Assembly: GCA_030762935.1 (NCBI GenBank)
Contig: CM060883.1
Location: forward strand, 97,972,001-98,036,000
Direction of reading: 5' to 3'
Length of the DNA stretch: 64,000 bases
Origin: Hymenopus coronatus
Lineage: Eukaryota > Arthropoda > Insecta > Mantodea > Hymenopodidae
Both the position numbers and the translations under genes were made by a program. This document shows, piece by piece, positions 40,001-55,420 of the stretch; the stretch's first letter is position 1, and every line of letters starts with the position of its first letter. The notes under the pieces are model-generated. The model made no database searches. It was not told where the DNA came from and saw nothing but the letters and a program-made list of their open reading frames with translations.

Positions 40001-41481
40001 ATGTGACATATTTAACTGGATAATGTGACAGCCCTTGGAATTCCTTAGTAAGACACTTGACATATTTAACTGGATTATGTGAGAGCCCATGGAATTACTT
40101 AGTTAGACACTTACATATTTAACTGGATAATGATTCAGTCCTTGGAATTTCTTAGTTAGACACTTGACATATTTAACTGGATAATTTGTCAGCCCTTGGA
40201 ATTCCTTATTTAGACACTTGACATATTTAACTGGATAATGTGACAGCCCATGGAAGTCCTTAGTTAGACACTTGACATATTTATCTGGATAATGTGTCAG
40301 CCTTTGGAATTCCATAGTTAGACACTTCACATATTTAACTGAATAATGTGACAGCCCTTGGAAGTCCTCGTTAGACACTTGACATATTTAACTGGATAAT
40401 GTGACAGCCCTTAGAATTCGTTAGCTAGACACTTGACATATTGAACTGGATAATGTGGCAGCCCTTGAAATTCCTTAGGTAGACACTTGACATATTTACC
40501 TGGATAATGTGACAGCCCTTGGAATTCTTTAGTAAGACACTTGACATATTTAACTGGATAATGCGACATATTTAACTGGATAATGTGACAGCCCTTGGAT
40601 TTCCTTAGTAAGACACTTGACATATTTAACTGGATTATGTGACAGCCCATGGAATTACTTAGTTAGACACTTACATATTTAACTGGATAATGATTCAGTC
40701 CTTGGAATTTCTTAGTTAGACACTTGACATATTTAACTGGATAATTTGGCAGCCCTTGGAATTCCTTATTTAGACACTTGACATATTTAACTGGATAATG
40801 TGACAGCCCATGGAATTCCTTAGTTAGACACTTGACATATTTATCTGGATAATGTTACAGCCCTTGGAATTCTTTAGTAAGACACTTGACATATTTAACT
40901 GGATAATGTGGCAGCCCTTGAAATTCCTTAGGTAGACACTTGACATATTAAACTGGATAATGTGACAGCCCTTGGAGTTCCTTAGTTAGACACTTGACAT
41001 ATTTAACTGGATAATGTGACAGCCTTTGGAATTCCTAAATTAGACACTTGAAATATTTAACTAGACGATGTGACAAACCTTGGAATTCCTTACATAGACA
41101 CTTGACATATTTAACTGGATAATGTGACTGCTCTTGGAATTCCTTAGTTAGACACTTGACATATTTAATTAGATAATGTGACAGCCCTTGGAATTCCTTA
41201 TTTAGACACTTGACATATTTAACTGGACAATATTACAGCCCTTAGAATTCCTTAGTTAGACACTTGACCTATTTAACTGGATAATGTGACAGCCCTTGGA
41301 ATGCATTAGCTAGACACTTGACATATTTAACTGGATAATGAGACAGCCCTTGGAATTCCTTAGTAAGACACTTGACATATTTAACTGGACTATGTGACAG
41401 CCTATGGAATTCCTTAGTTTGACACTTACATATTTAACTGGATAATGTGACAGCCATTAGAATTCATTAGTAAGACACTTG
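37064..41481. repeat. Large unit U2, 4,418 bp
   Basis: Compared with U1, this unit has gained 324 bp (six 54-bp monomers, near 38.2-38.6 kb), lost one 22-bp mini-monomer (near 39.45 kb) and lost 807 bp near 40.97 kb, giving the observed 505-bp net difference. It has the same length as U5 (50220-54637), and the two look nearly identical (for example GCCCTTGG near 39687 against GCCTTTGG near 52843). Confidence 0.9.
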
Positions 41482-44400
41482 ACATAATTAACAAGATAAT
41501 ATGACAGCCCTTGGAATTCCATAGTTAGACACTTCACATATTTAACTGGATAATCTGACAGCCCTTGGAAGTCCTTAGTTAGACACTTGACATATTTAAC
41601 TGGATAATGTGACAGCCCTTGGAATTCCTTAGTTAGAGTCTTGACATATTTACCTGGATAATGTGACAGCCCTTGGAATTCTTTAGTAAGAAACTTGACA
41701 TATTTAACTGGATAATGTGAAATATTTAACTGGATAATTTGACAGCCCTTGGAATTCCTTAGTAAGACGCTTGACATATTTAACTGGATTATGTGACAGC
41801 CCATGGAATTCCTTAGTTAGACACTTACATAATTAACTGGATAATGATTCAGTCCTTGGAATTTCTTAGTTAGACACTTGACATATTTAACTAAATAATG
41901 TGACAACCCTTGGAATTCCTTAGTTAGACACTTGACATATTTAAATATATAATGTGACTGCCCTTGGAATTCCTTAGTTAGACACTTGACATATTTAACT
42001 GGATAATGTGACAGCCCATGGAATTCCTTACTTAGACACTTGACATATTTATCTGGATAATGTGTCAGCCTTTGGAATTCCATAGTTAGACACTTCACAT
42101 ATTTAACTGGATAATGTGACAGCCCTTGGAATTCCTTAGTTAGACACTTGACATATTTAACTGGATAATGTGACAGCCCTTAGAATTCGTTAGCTAGACA
42201 CTTGACATATTGAACTGGATAATGTGGCAGCCCTTGAAATTCCTTAGGTAGACACTTGTCATATTTACCCGGATAATGTGACAGCCCTTGGAATTCTTTA
42301 GTAAGACACTTGACATATTTAACTGGATAATGTGACATATTTAACTGGATAATGTGACAGCCCTTGGATTTCCTTAGTAAGACACTTGACATATTTAACT
42401 GGATTATGTGACAGCCCATGGAATTCCTTAGTTAGACACTTACATATTTAACTGGATAATGATTCAGTCCTTGGAATTTCTTAGTTAGACACTTGACATA
42501 TTTAACTGGATAATTTGGCAGCCTGGAATTCCTTATTTAGACACTTGACATATTTAACTGGATAATGTGACAGCCCATGGAATTCCTTAGTTAGACACTT
42601 GACATATTTATCTGGATAATGTTACAGCCCTTGGAATTCTTTAGTAAGACACTTGACATATTTAACTGGATAATGTGCCATATTTAACTAGATAATGTTA
42701 CAGCCCTTGGAATTCCTTAGTAAGACACCTGACATATTTAACTGGATTATGTGACAGCCAATGGAATTCCTTAGTTATACACTTACATATTTAACTGGAT
42801 AATGATCAGTCCTTGGAATTTCTTAGTTAGACACTTGACATATTTAAATAGAAAATGTAACAGCCCTTGGAATTCCTTAGTTAGACACTTGACATATTTA
42901 ACTATATAATATGACTGCCCTTGGAATTCCTTAGTTAGACACCTGACATATTTATCTGGATAATGTGATAGCCCTTGGAATTCTTTAGTAAGACACTTGA
43001 CATATTTAACTGGATAATGTGACAGCCCTTGGAATTCCTTAGTTAGACACTTGACATATTTAACTGGATAATGTGACAGCTCTTGTAATTCCTTAGTTAG
43101 ACACAGGACATATTTAACTAGATATTGTGATAGCACTTGAAATTCCTTAGTTAGACACTTGGCATATTTAACTGGATAATGTGACAGCCCTTGGAATCCT
43201 TAGTTAGACACTTGACATATTTAACTAGATAATGTGGCAGCCCTTGGAATTCCTTAGTTTGACACTTGACATATTTAACTGGATAATGTGACAGCCATTA
43301 GAATTCATTAGTAAGACACTTGACATATTTAACAAGATAATGTGACAACCCTTGGAATTCCTTAGTTAGACACTTGATATATTTAACTATATAATGTGAC
43401 TGCCCTTGGAATTCCTTAGTTAGACATTTGACATATTTATCTGAATAATGTGACAGCCCTTGGAATTCTTTAGTAAGACACTTGACATATTTAACTGGAT
43501 AATGTGACTGCCCTTGATATTCCTTAGTTAGACACTTGACATATTTAATTGGATAATGTGACAGCCCTTGGAATTCGTTAGCTACACACTTGACATATTG
43601 AACTGGATAATGTGGCAGCCCTTGAAATTCCTTAGGTAGACACTTGACATATTTTACTGTATAATGTGACAGCCCTTGGAATTCTTTAGTAAGACACTTG
43701 ACATATTTAACTGGATAATGTGACATATTTAACTGGATAATGTGACAGCCCTTGGAATTCCTTAGTAAGACACTTGACATATTTAACTGGATTATGTGAG
43801 AGCCCATGGAATTACTTAGTTAGACACTTACATATTTAACTGGATAATGATTCAGTCCTTGGAATTTCTTAGTTAGACACTTGACATATTTAACTGGATA
43901 ATTTGTCAGCCCTTGGAATTCCTTATTTAGACACTTGACATATTTAACTGGATAATGTGACAGCCCATGGAAGTCCTTAGTTAGACACTTGACATATTTA
44001 TCTGGATAATGTGTCAGCCTTTGGAATTCCATAGTTAGACACTTCACATATTTAACTGAATAATGTGACAGCCCTTGGAAGTCCTCGTTAGACACTTGAC
44101 ATATTTAACTGGATAATGTGACAGCCCTTAGAATTCGTTAGCTAGACACTTGACATATTGAACTGGATAATGTGGCAGCCCTTGAAATTCCTTAGGTAGA
44201 CACTTGACATATTTACCTGGATAATGTGACAGCCCTTGGAATTCTTTAGTAAGACACTTGACATATTTAACTGGATAATGCGACATATTTAACTGGATAA
44301 TGTGACAGCCCTTGGATTTCCTTAGTAAGACACTTGACATATTTAACTGGATTATGTGACAGCCCATGGAATTACTTAGTTAGACACTTACATATTTAAC

Positions 44401-45198
44401 TGGATAATGATTCAGTCCTTGGAATTTCTTAGTTAGACACCTGACATATTTAACTGGATAATTTGGCAGCCCTTGGAATTCCTTATTTAGACACTTGACA
44501 TATTTAACTGGATAATGTGACAGCCCATGGAATTCCTTAGTTAGACACTTGACATATTTATCTGGATAATGTTACAGCCCTTGGAATTCTTTAGTAAGAC
44601 ACTTGACATATTTAACTGGATAATGTGGCAGCCCTTGAAATTCCTTAGGTAGACACTTGACATATTAAACTGGATAATGTGACAGCCCTTGGAGTTCCTT
44701 AGTTAGACACTTGACATATTTAACTGGATAATGTGACAGCCTTTGGAATTCCTAAATTAGACACTTGAAATATTTAACTAGACGATGTGACAAACCTTGG
44801 AATTCCTTACATAGACACTTGACATATTTAACTGGATAATGTGACTGCTCTTGGAATTCCTTAGTTAGACACTTGACATATTTAATTAGATAATGTGACA
44901 GCCCTTGGAATTCCTTATTTAGACACTTGACATATTTAACTGGACAATATTACAGCCCTTAGAATTCCTTAGTTAGACACTTGACCTATTTAACTGGATA
45001 ATGTGACAGCCCTTGGAATGCATTAGCTAGACACTTGACATATTTAACTGGATAATGAGACAGCCCTTGGAATTCCTTAGTAAGACACTTGACATATTTA
45101 ACTGGACTATGTGACAGCCTATGGAATTCCTTAGTTTGACACTTACATATTTAACTGGATAATGTGACAGCCATTAGAATTCATTAGTAAGACACTTG
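41482..45198. repeat. Large unit U3, 3,717 bp
   Basis: This unit is 701 bp shorter than U2. It lacks the six-monomer (324-bp) block and has a net loss of 377 bp near 43.34 kb relative to U2. Relative to U1, the second loss is 399 bp, equal to six 54-bp, one 53-bp and one 22-bp unit, with the junction in AAGATAATGTGACAACCC. Private markers shared with the starts of U4 and U6 are AATCTGACAG and CTTACATAATTAAC. Confidence 0.9.
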
Positions 45199-48100
45199 AC
45201 ATAATTAACAAGATAATATGACAGCCCTTGGAATTCCATAGTTAGACACTTCACATATTTAACTGGATAATCTGACAGCCCTTGGAAGTCCTTAGTTAGA
45301 CACTTGACATATTTAACTGGATAATGTGACAGCCCTTGGAATTCCTTAGTTAGAGTCTTGACATATTTACCTGGATAATGTGACAGCCCTTGGAATTCTT
45401 TAGTAAGACACTTGACATATTTAACTGGATAATGTGAAATATTTAACTGGATAATTTGACAGCCCTTGGAATTCCTTAGTAAGACGCTTGACATATTTAA
45501 CTGGATTATGTGACAGCCCATGGAATTCCTTAGTTAGACACTTACATAATTAACTGGATAATGATTCAGTCCTTGGAATTTCTTAGTTAGACACTTGACA
45601 TATTTAACTAAATAATGTGACAACCCTTGGAATTCCTTAGTTAGACACTTGACATATTTAAATATATAATGTGACTGCCCTTGGAATTCCTTAGTTAGAC
45701 ACTTGACATATTTAACTGGATAATGTGACAGCCCATGGAATTCCTTACTTAGACACTTGACATATTTATCTGGATAATGTGTCAGCCTTTGGAATTCCAT
45801 AGTTAGACACTTCACATATTTAACTGGATAATGTGACAGCCCTTGGAATTCCTTAGTTAGACACTTGACATATTTAACTGGATAATGTGACAGCCCTTAG
45901 AATTCGTTAGCTAGACACTTGACATATTGAACTGGATAATGTGGCAGCCCTTGAAATTCCTTAGGTAGACACTTGTCATATTTACCCGGATAATGTGACA
46001 GCCCTTGGAATTCTTTAGTAAGACACTTGACATATTTAACTGGATAATGTGACATATTTAACTGGATAATGTGACAGCCCTTGGATTTCCTTAGTAAGAC
46101 ACTTGACATATTTAACTGGATTATGTGACAGCCCATGGAATTCCTTAGTTAGACACTTACATATTTAACTGGATAATGATTCAGTCCTTGGAATTTCTTA
46201 GTTAGACACTTGACATATTTAACTGGATAATTTGGCAGCCTGGAATTCCTTATTTAGACACTTGACATATTTAACTGGATAATGTGACAGCCCATGGAAT
46301 TCCTTAGTTAGACACTTGACATATTTATCTGGATAATGTTACAGCCCTTGGAATTCTTTAGTAAGACACTTGACATATTTAACTGGATAATGTGCCATAT
46401 TTAACTAGATAATGTTACAGCCCTTGGAATTCCTTAGTAAGACACCTGACATATTTAACTGGATTATGTGACAGCCAATGGAATTCCTTAGTTATACACT
46501 TACATATTTAACTGGATAATGATCAGTCCTTGGAATTTCTTAGTTAGACACTTGACATATTTAAATAGAAAATGTAACAGCCCTTGGAATTCCTTAGTTA
46601 GACACTTGACATATTTAACTATATAATATGACTGCCCTTGGAATTCCTTAGTTAGACACCTGACATATTTATCTGGATAATGTGATAGCCCTTGGAATTC
46701 TTTAGTAAGACACTTGACATATTTAACTGGATAATGTGACAGCCCTTGGAATTCCTTAGTTAGACACTTGACATATTTAACTGGATAATGTGACAGCTCT
46801 TGTAATTCCTTAGTTAGACACAGGACATATTTAACTAGATATTGTGATAGCACTTGAAATTCCTTAGTTAGACACTTGGCATATTTAACTGGATAATGTG
46901 ACAGCCCTTGGAATCCTTAGTTAGACACTTGACATATTTAACTAGATAATGTGGCAGCCCTTGGAATTCCTTAGTTTGACACTTGACATATTTAACTGGA
47001 TAATGTGACAGCCATTAGAATTCATTAGTAAGACACTTGACATATTTAACAAGATAATGTGACAGCCCTTGGAATTCCATAGTTAGACACTTCACATATT
47101 TAACTGGATAATGTGACAGCCCTTGGAAGTCCTTAGTTAGACACTTGACATATTTAACTGGATAATGTGACAGCCCTTGGAATTCCTTAGTTAGACACTT
47201 GACATATTTACCTGGATAATGTGACAGCCCTTGGAATTCTTTAGTAAGACACTTGACATATTTAACTGGATAATGTGACATATTTAACTGGATAATGTGA
47301 CATATTTAACTGGATAATGTGACAGCCCTTGGAATTCCTTAGTAAGACGCTTGACATATTTAACTGGATTATGTGACAGCCCATGGAATTCCTTAGTTAG
47401 ACACTTACATATTTAACTGGATAATGATTCAGTCCTTGGAATTTCTTAGTTAGACACTTGACATATTTAACTAAATAATGTGACAACCCTTGGAATTCCT
47501 TAGTTAGACACTTGATATATTTAACTATATAATGTGACTGCCCTTGGAATTCCTTAGTTAGACACTTGACATATTTATCTGAATAATGTGACAGCCCTTG
47601 GAATTCTTTAGTAAGACACTTGACATATTTAACTGGATAATGTGACTGCCCTTGATATTCCTTAGTTAGACACTTGACATATTTAATTGGATAATGTGAC
47701 AGCCCTTGGAATTCGTTAGCTACACACTTGACATATTGAACTGGATAATGTGGCAGCCCTTGAAATTCCTTAGGTAGACACTTGACATATTTTACTGTAT
47801 AATGTGACAGCCCTTGGAATTGTTTAGTAAGACACTTGACATATTTAACTGGATAATGTGACATATTTAACTGGATAATGTGACAGCCCTTGGAATTCCT
47901 TAGTAAGACACTTGACATATTTAACTGGATTATGTGAGAGCCCATGGAATTACTTAGTTAGACACTTACATATTTAACTGGATAATGATTCAGTCCTTGG
48001 AATTTCTTAGTTAGACACTTGACATATTTAACTGGATAATTTGTCAGTCCTTGGAATTCCTTATTTAGACACTTGACATATTTAACTGGATAATGTGACA

Positions 48101-50219
48101 GCCCATGGAAGTCCTTAGTTAGACACTTGACATATTTATCTGGATAATGTGTCAGCCTTTGGAATTCCATAGTTAGACACTTCACATATTTAACTGAATA
48201 ATGTGACAGCCCTTGGAAGTCCTCGTTAGACACTTGACATATTTAACTGGATAATGTGACAGCCCTTAGAATTCGTTAGCTAGACACTTGACATATTGAA
48301 CTGGATAATGTGGCAGCCCTTGAAATTCCTTAGGTAGACACTTGACATATTTACCTGGATAATGTGACAGCCCTTGGAATTCTTTAGTAAGACACTTGAC
48401 ATATTTAACTGGATAATGCGACATATTTAACTGGATAATGTGACAGCCCTTGGATTTCCTTAGTAAGACACTTGACATATTTAACTGGATTATGTGACAG
48501 CCCATGGAATTACTTAGTTAGACACTTACATATTTAACTGGATAATGATTCAGTCCTTGGAATTTCTTAGTTAGACACTTGACATATTTAACTGGATAAT
48601 TTGGCAGCCCTTGGAATTCCTTATTTAGACACTTGACATATTTAACTGGATAATGTGACAGCCCATGGAATTCCTTAGTTAGACACTTGACATATTTATC
48701 TGGATAATGTTACAGCCCTTGGAATTCTTTAGTAAGACACTTGACATATTTAACTGGATAATGTGGCAGCCCTTGAAATTCCTTAGGTAGACACTTGACA
48801 TATTAAACTGGATAATGTGACAGCCTTTGGAATTCCTTATTTAGGCACTTGACATATTTAACTGGATAATGTGACAGCCCTTGGAATTCCTTCGTTATAC
48901 ACCTGACATATTTACCTGGATAATGTGACAGCCCTTGGAATTCTTTAGTAAGACACTTGACATATTTAACTGGATAATGTGCCATATTTAACTAGATAAT
49001 GTTACAGCCCTTGGAATTCCTTAGTAAGACACCTGACATATTTAACTGGATTATGTGACAGCCCATGGAATTCCTTAGTTATACACTTACATATTTAACT
49101 GGATAATGATCAGTCCTTGGAATTTCTTAGTTAGACACTTGACATATTTAAATAGATAATGTAACAGCCCTTGGAATTCCTTAGTTAGACACTTGACATA
49201 TTTAACTATATAATATGACTGCCCTTGGAATTCCTTAGTTAGACACTTGTCATATTTAACTGGATAATGTGACAGCCCTTGGAATTCCTTAATTAGACTC
49301 TTGCCATATTTAACTAGACAATGTGACAACCCTTGGAATTCCTTAGTTAGACACTTGACATATTTAACTGGATAATGTGACAGCCCTTGGAATTCCTTAG
49401 TTAGACACTTGACTTATTTAACTGGATAATGTGACAGCCCTAGGAATTCCTTAGTTAGACACTTGACTTATTTAACTGGATAATGTGACAGCCCTAGGAA
49501 TTCCTTAGTTAGACACTTGACACATTTAAATAGAAAATGTGATGCCCTTAGACTTCCTTGGTAAGACACTTGACATATTTAACTGGATAATGTGATAGCC
49601 CTTGGAATTCCTTAGTAAGACACTTGACATATTTACCTGTATAATGTGACAGCCCTTGGAATTCCATAGTTAGACACTTGACATATTTAACTGGATAATG
49701 TGACAGCCCTTGGAGTTCCTTAGTTAGACACTTGACATATTTAACTGGATAATGTGACAGCCTTTGGAATTCCTAAATTAGACACTTGAAATATTTAACT
49801 AGACGATGTGACAAACCTTGGAATTCCTTACATAGACACTTGACATATTTAACTGGATAATGTGACTGCTCTTGGAATTCCTTAGTTAGACACTTGACAT
49901 ATTTAATTAGATAATGTGACAGCCCTTGGAATTCCTTATTTAGACACTTGACATATTTAACTGGACAATATTACAGCCCTTAGAATTCCTTAGTTAGACA
50001 CTTGACCTATTTAACTGGATAATGTGACAGCCCTTGGAATGCATTAGCTAGACACTTGACATATTTAACTGGATAATGAGACAGCCCTTGGAATTCCTTA
50101 GTAAGACACTTGACATATTTAACTGGACTATGTGACAGCCTATGGAATTCCTTAGTTTGACACTTACATATTTAACTGGATAATGTGACAGCCATTAGAA
50201 TTCATTAGTAAGACACTTG
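45199..50219. repeat. Large unit U4, 5,021 bp
   Basis: The start carries the U3-type markers (AATCTGACAG, CTTACATAATTAAC) while the remainder follows U1, so U4 looks like a recombinant of the two. It contains a doubled 22-bp mini-monomer at 47277-47320. The segment 47321-50013 recurs at 58612-61304 at an offset of 11,291 bp. Confidence 0.9.
47277..47320. repeat. Doubled 22-bp mini-monomer
   Basis: Two consecutive 22-bp mini-monomers, 47277-47298 and 47299-47320. The equivalent position has one in U1 (34219-34240) and none in U2 (near 39467) or U5 (near 52621). The mini-monomer number therefore varies between otherwise near-identical units, and it accounts exactly for 22-bp steps in the alignment offsets. 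Confidence 0.88.
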
Positions 50220-53200
50220 ACATAATTAACAAGATAATATGACAGCCCTTGGAATTCCATAGTTAGACACTTCACATATTTAACTGGATAATGTGACAGC
50301 CCTTGGAAGTCCTTAGTTAGACACTTGACATATTTAACTGGATAATGTGACAGCCCTTGGAATTCCTTAGTTAGAGTCTTGACATATTTACCTGGATAAT
50401 GTGACAGCCCTTGGAATTCTTTAGTAAGACACTTGACATATTTAACTGGATAATGTGAAATATTTAACTGGATAATTTGACAGCCCTTGGAATTCCTTAG
50501 TAAGACGCTTGACATATTTAACTGGATTATGTGACAGCCCATGGAATTCCTTAGTTAGACACTTACATATTTAACTGGATAATGATTCAGTCCTTGGAAT
50601 TTCTTAGTTAGACACTTGACATATTTAACTAAATAATGTGACAACCCTTGGAATTCCTTAGTTAGACACTTGACATATTTAAATATATAATGTGACTGCC
50701 CTTGGAATTCCTTAGTTAGACACTTGACATATTTAACTGGATAATGTGACAGCCCATGGAATTCCTTACTTAGACACTTGACATATTTATCTGGATAATG
50801 TGTCAGCCTTTGGAATTCCATAGTTAGACACTTCACATATTTAACTGGATAATGTGACAGCCCTTGGAATTCCTTAGTTAGACACTTGACATATTTAACT
50901 GGATAATGTGACAGCCCTTAGAATTCGTTAGCTAGACACTTGACATATTGAACTGGATAATGTGGCAGCCCTTGAAATTCCTTAGGTAGACACTTGTCAT
51001 ATTTACCCGGATAATGTGACAGCCCTTGGAATTCTTTAGTAAGACACTTGACATATTTAACTGGATAATGTGACATATTTAACTGGATAATGTGACAGCC
51101 CTTGGATTTCCTTAGTAAGACACTTGACATATTTAACTGGATTATGTGACAGCCCATGGAATTCCTTAGTTAGACACTTACATATTTAACTGGATAATGA
51201 TTCAGTCCTTGGAATTTCTTAGTTAGACACTTGACATATTTAACTGGATAATTTGGCAGCCTGGAATTCCTTATTTAGACACTTGACATATTTAACTGGA
51301 TAATGTGACAGCCCATGGAATTCCTTAGTTAGACACTTGACATATTTATCTGGATAATGTTACAGCCCTTGGAATTCTTTAGTAAGACACTTGACATATT
51401 TAACTGGATAATGTGACTGCCCTTGGTAATCCTTAGTTAGACACTTGACATATTTAACTGGACAATGTGACAGCCCTTGGTATTCGTTAGCTAGACACTT
51501 GACGTTTTTAATTGGATAATGTGGCAGCCCTTGAAATTCCTTAGGTAGACACTTGACATATTAAACTGGATAATGCGGCAGCCTTTGGAATTCCTTATTT
51601 AGGCACTTGACATATTTAACTGGATAATGTGACAGCCCTTGGAATTCCTTAGTTATACACCTGACATATTTACCTGGATAATGTGACAGCCCTTGGAATT
51701 CTTTAGTAAGACACTTGACATATTTAACTGGATAATGTGCCATATTTAACTAGATAATGTTACAGCCCTTGGAATTCCTTAGTAAGACACCTGACATATT
51801 TAACTGGATTATGTGACAGCCAATGGAATTCCTTAGTTATACACTTACATATTTAACTGGATAATGATCAGTCCTTGGAATTTCTTAGTTAGACACTTGA
51901 CATATTTAAATAGAAAATGTAACAGCCCTTGGAATTCCTTAGTTAGACACTTGACATATTTAACTATATAATATGACTGCCCTTGGAATTCCTTAGTTAG
52001 ACACCTGACATATTTATCTGGATAATGTGATAGCCCTTGGAATTCTTTAGTAAGACACTTGACATATTTAACTGGATAATGTGACAGCCCTTGGAATTCC
52101 TTAGTTAGACACTTGACATATTTAACTGGATAATGTGACAGCTCTTGTAATTCCTTAGTTAGACACAGGACATATTTAACTAGATATTGTGATAGCACTT
52201 GAAATTCCTTAGTTAGACACTTGGCATATTTAACTGGATAATGTGACAGCCCTTGGAATCCTTAGTTAGACACTTGACATATTTAGCTAGATAATGTGGC
52301 AGCCCTTGGAATTCCTTAGTTTGACACTTGACATATTTAACTGGATAATGTGACAGCCATTAGAATTCATTAGTAAGACACTTGACATATTTAACAAGAT
52401 AATGTGACAGCCCTTGGAATTCCATAGTTAGACACTTCACATATTTAACTGGATAATGTGACAGCCCTTGGAAGTCCTTAGTTAGACACTTGACATATTT
52501 AACTGGATAATGTGACAGCCCTTGGAATTCCTTAGTTAGACACTTGACATATTTACCTGGATAATGTGACAGCCCTTGGAATTCTTTAGTAAGACACTTG
52601 ACATATTTAACTGGATAATGTGACAGCCCTTGGAATTCCTTAGTAAGACGCTTGACATATTTAACTGGATTATGTGACAGCCCATGGAATTCCTTAGTTA
52701 GACACTTACATATTTAACTGGATAATGATTCAGTCCTTGGAATTTCTTAGTTAGACACTTGACATATTTAACTAAATAATGTGACAACCCTTGGAATTCC
52801 TTAGTTAGACACTTGATATATTTAACTATATAATGTGACTGCCTTTGGAATTCCTTAGTTAGACATTTGACATATTTATCTGAATAATGTGACAGCCCTT
52901 GGAATTCTTTAGTAAGACACTTGACATATTTAACTGGATAATGTGACTGCCCTTGATATTCCTTAGTTAGACACTTGACATATTTAATTGGATAATGTGA
53001 CAGCCCTTGGAATTCGTTAGCTACACACTTGACATATTGAACTGGATAATGTGGCAGCCCTTGAAATTCCTTAGGTAGACACTTGACATATTTTACTGTA
53101 TAATGTGACAGCCCTTGGAATTCTTTAGTAAGACACTTGACATATTTAACTGGATAATGTGACATATTTAACTGGATAATGTGACAGCCCTTGGAATTCC

Positions 53201-54637
53201 TTAGTAAGACACTTGACATATTTAACTGGATTATGTGAGAGCCCATGGAATTACTTAGTTAGACACTTACATATTTAACTGGATAATGATTCAGTCCTTG
53301 GAATTTCTTAGTTAGACACTTGACATATTTAACTGGATAATTTGTCAGCCCTTGGAATTCCTTATTTAGACACTTGACATATTTAACTGGATAATGTGAC
53401 AGCCCATGGAAGTCCTTAGTTAGACACTTGACATATTTATCTGGATAATGTGTCAGCCTTTGGAATTCCATAGTTAGACACTTCACATATTTAACTGAAT
53501 AATGTGACAGCCCTTGGAAGTCCTCGTTAGACACTTGACATATTTAACTGGATAATGTGACAGCCCTTAGAATTCGTTAGCTAGACACTTGACATATTGA
53601 ACTGGATAATGTGGCAGCCCTTGAAATTCCTTAGGTAGACACTTGACATATTTACCTGGATAATGTGACAGCCCTTGGAATTCTTTAGTAAGACACTTGA
53701 CATATTTAACTGGATAATGCGACATATTTAACTGGATAATGTGACAGCCCTTGGATTTCCTTAGTAAGACACTTGACATATTTAACTGGATTATGTGACA
53801 GCCCATGGAATTACTTAGTTAGACACTTACATATTTAACTGGATAATGATTCAGTCCTTGGAATTTCTTAGTTAGACACTTGACATATTTAACTGGATAA
53901 TTTGGCAGCCCTTGGAATTCCTTATTTAGACACTTGACATATTTAACTGGATAATGTGACAGCCCATGGAATTCCTTAGTTAGACACTTGACATATTTAT
54001 CTGGATAATGTTACAGCCCTTGGAATTCTTTAGTAAGACACTTGACATATTTAACTGGATAATGTGGCAGCCCTTGAAATTCCTTAGGTAGACACTTGAC
54101 ATATTAAACTGGATAATGTGACAGCCCTTGGAGTTCCTTAGTTAGACACTTGACATATTTAACTGGATAATGTGACAGCCTTTGGAATTCCTAAATTAGA
54201 CACTTGAAATATTTAACTAGACGATGTGACAAACCTTGGAATTCCTTACATAGACACTTGACATATTTAACTGGATAATGTGACTGCTCTTGGAATTCCT
54301 TAGTTAGACACTTGACATATTTAATTAGATAATGTGACAGCCCTTGGAATTCCTTATTTAGACACTTGACATATTTAACTGGACAATATTACAGCCCTTA
54401 GAATTCCTTAGTTAGACACTTGACCTATTTAACTGGATAATGTGACAGCCCTTGGAATGCATTAGCTAGACACTTGACATATTTAACTGGATAATGAGAC
54501 AGCCCTTGGAATTCCTTAGTAAGACACTTGACATATTTAACTGGACTATGTGACAGCCTATGGAATTCCTTAGTTTGATACTTACATATTTAACTGGATA
54601 ATGTGACAGCCATTAGAATTCATTAGTAAGACACTTG
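50220..54637. repeat. Large unit U5, 4,418 bp
   Basis: This is a second copy of U2 at an offset of 13,156 bp, equal in length to the base. The correspondence continues without a break into the next unit up to 55833 (partner 42677). The duplicated tract on this offset is therefore at least 5,614 bp, and longer leftwards once the two small U1/U4 length differences are allowed. Confidence 0.92.
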
Positions 54638-55420
54638 ACATAATTAACAAGATAATATGACAGCCCTTGGAATTCCATAGTTAGACACTTCACATATTTA
54701 ACTGGATAATCTGACAGCCCTTGGAAGTCCTTAGTTAGACACTTGACATATTTAACTGGATAATGTGACAGCCCTTGGAATTCCTTAGTTAGAGTCTTGA
54801 CATATTTACCTGGATAATGTGACAGCCCTTGGAATTCTTTAGTAAGACACTTGACATATTTAACTGGATAATGTGAAATATTTAACTGGATAATTTGACA
54901 GCCCTTGGAATTCCTTAGTAAGACGCTTGACATATTTAACTGGATTATGTGACAGCCCATGGAATTCCTTAGTTAGACACTTACATAATTAACTGGATAA
55001 TGATTCAGTCCTTGGAATTTCTTAGTTAGACACTTGACATATTTAACTAAATAATGTGACAACCCTTGGAATTCCTTAGTTAGACACTTGACATATTTAA
55101 ATATATAATGTGACTGCCCTTGGAATTCCTTAGTTAGACACTTGACATATTTAACTGGATAATGTGACAGCCCATGGAATTCCTTACTTAGACACTTGAC
55201 ATATTTATCTGGATAATGTGTCAGCCTTTGGAATTCCATAGTTAGACACTTCACATATTTAACTGGATAATGTGACAGCCCTTGGAATTCCTTAGTTAGA
55301 CACTTGACATATTTAACTGGATAATGTGACAGCCCTTAGAATTCGTTAGCTAGACACTTGACATATTGAACTGGATAATGTGGCAGCTCTTGAAATTCCT
55401 TAGGTAGACACTTGTCATAT

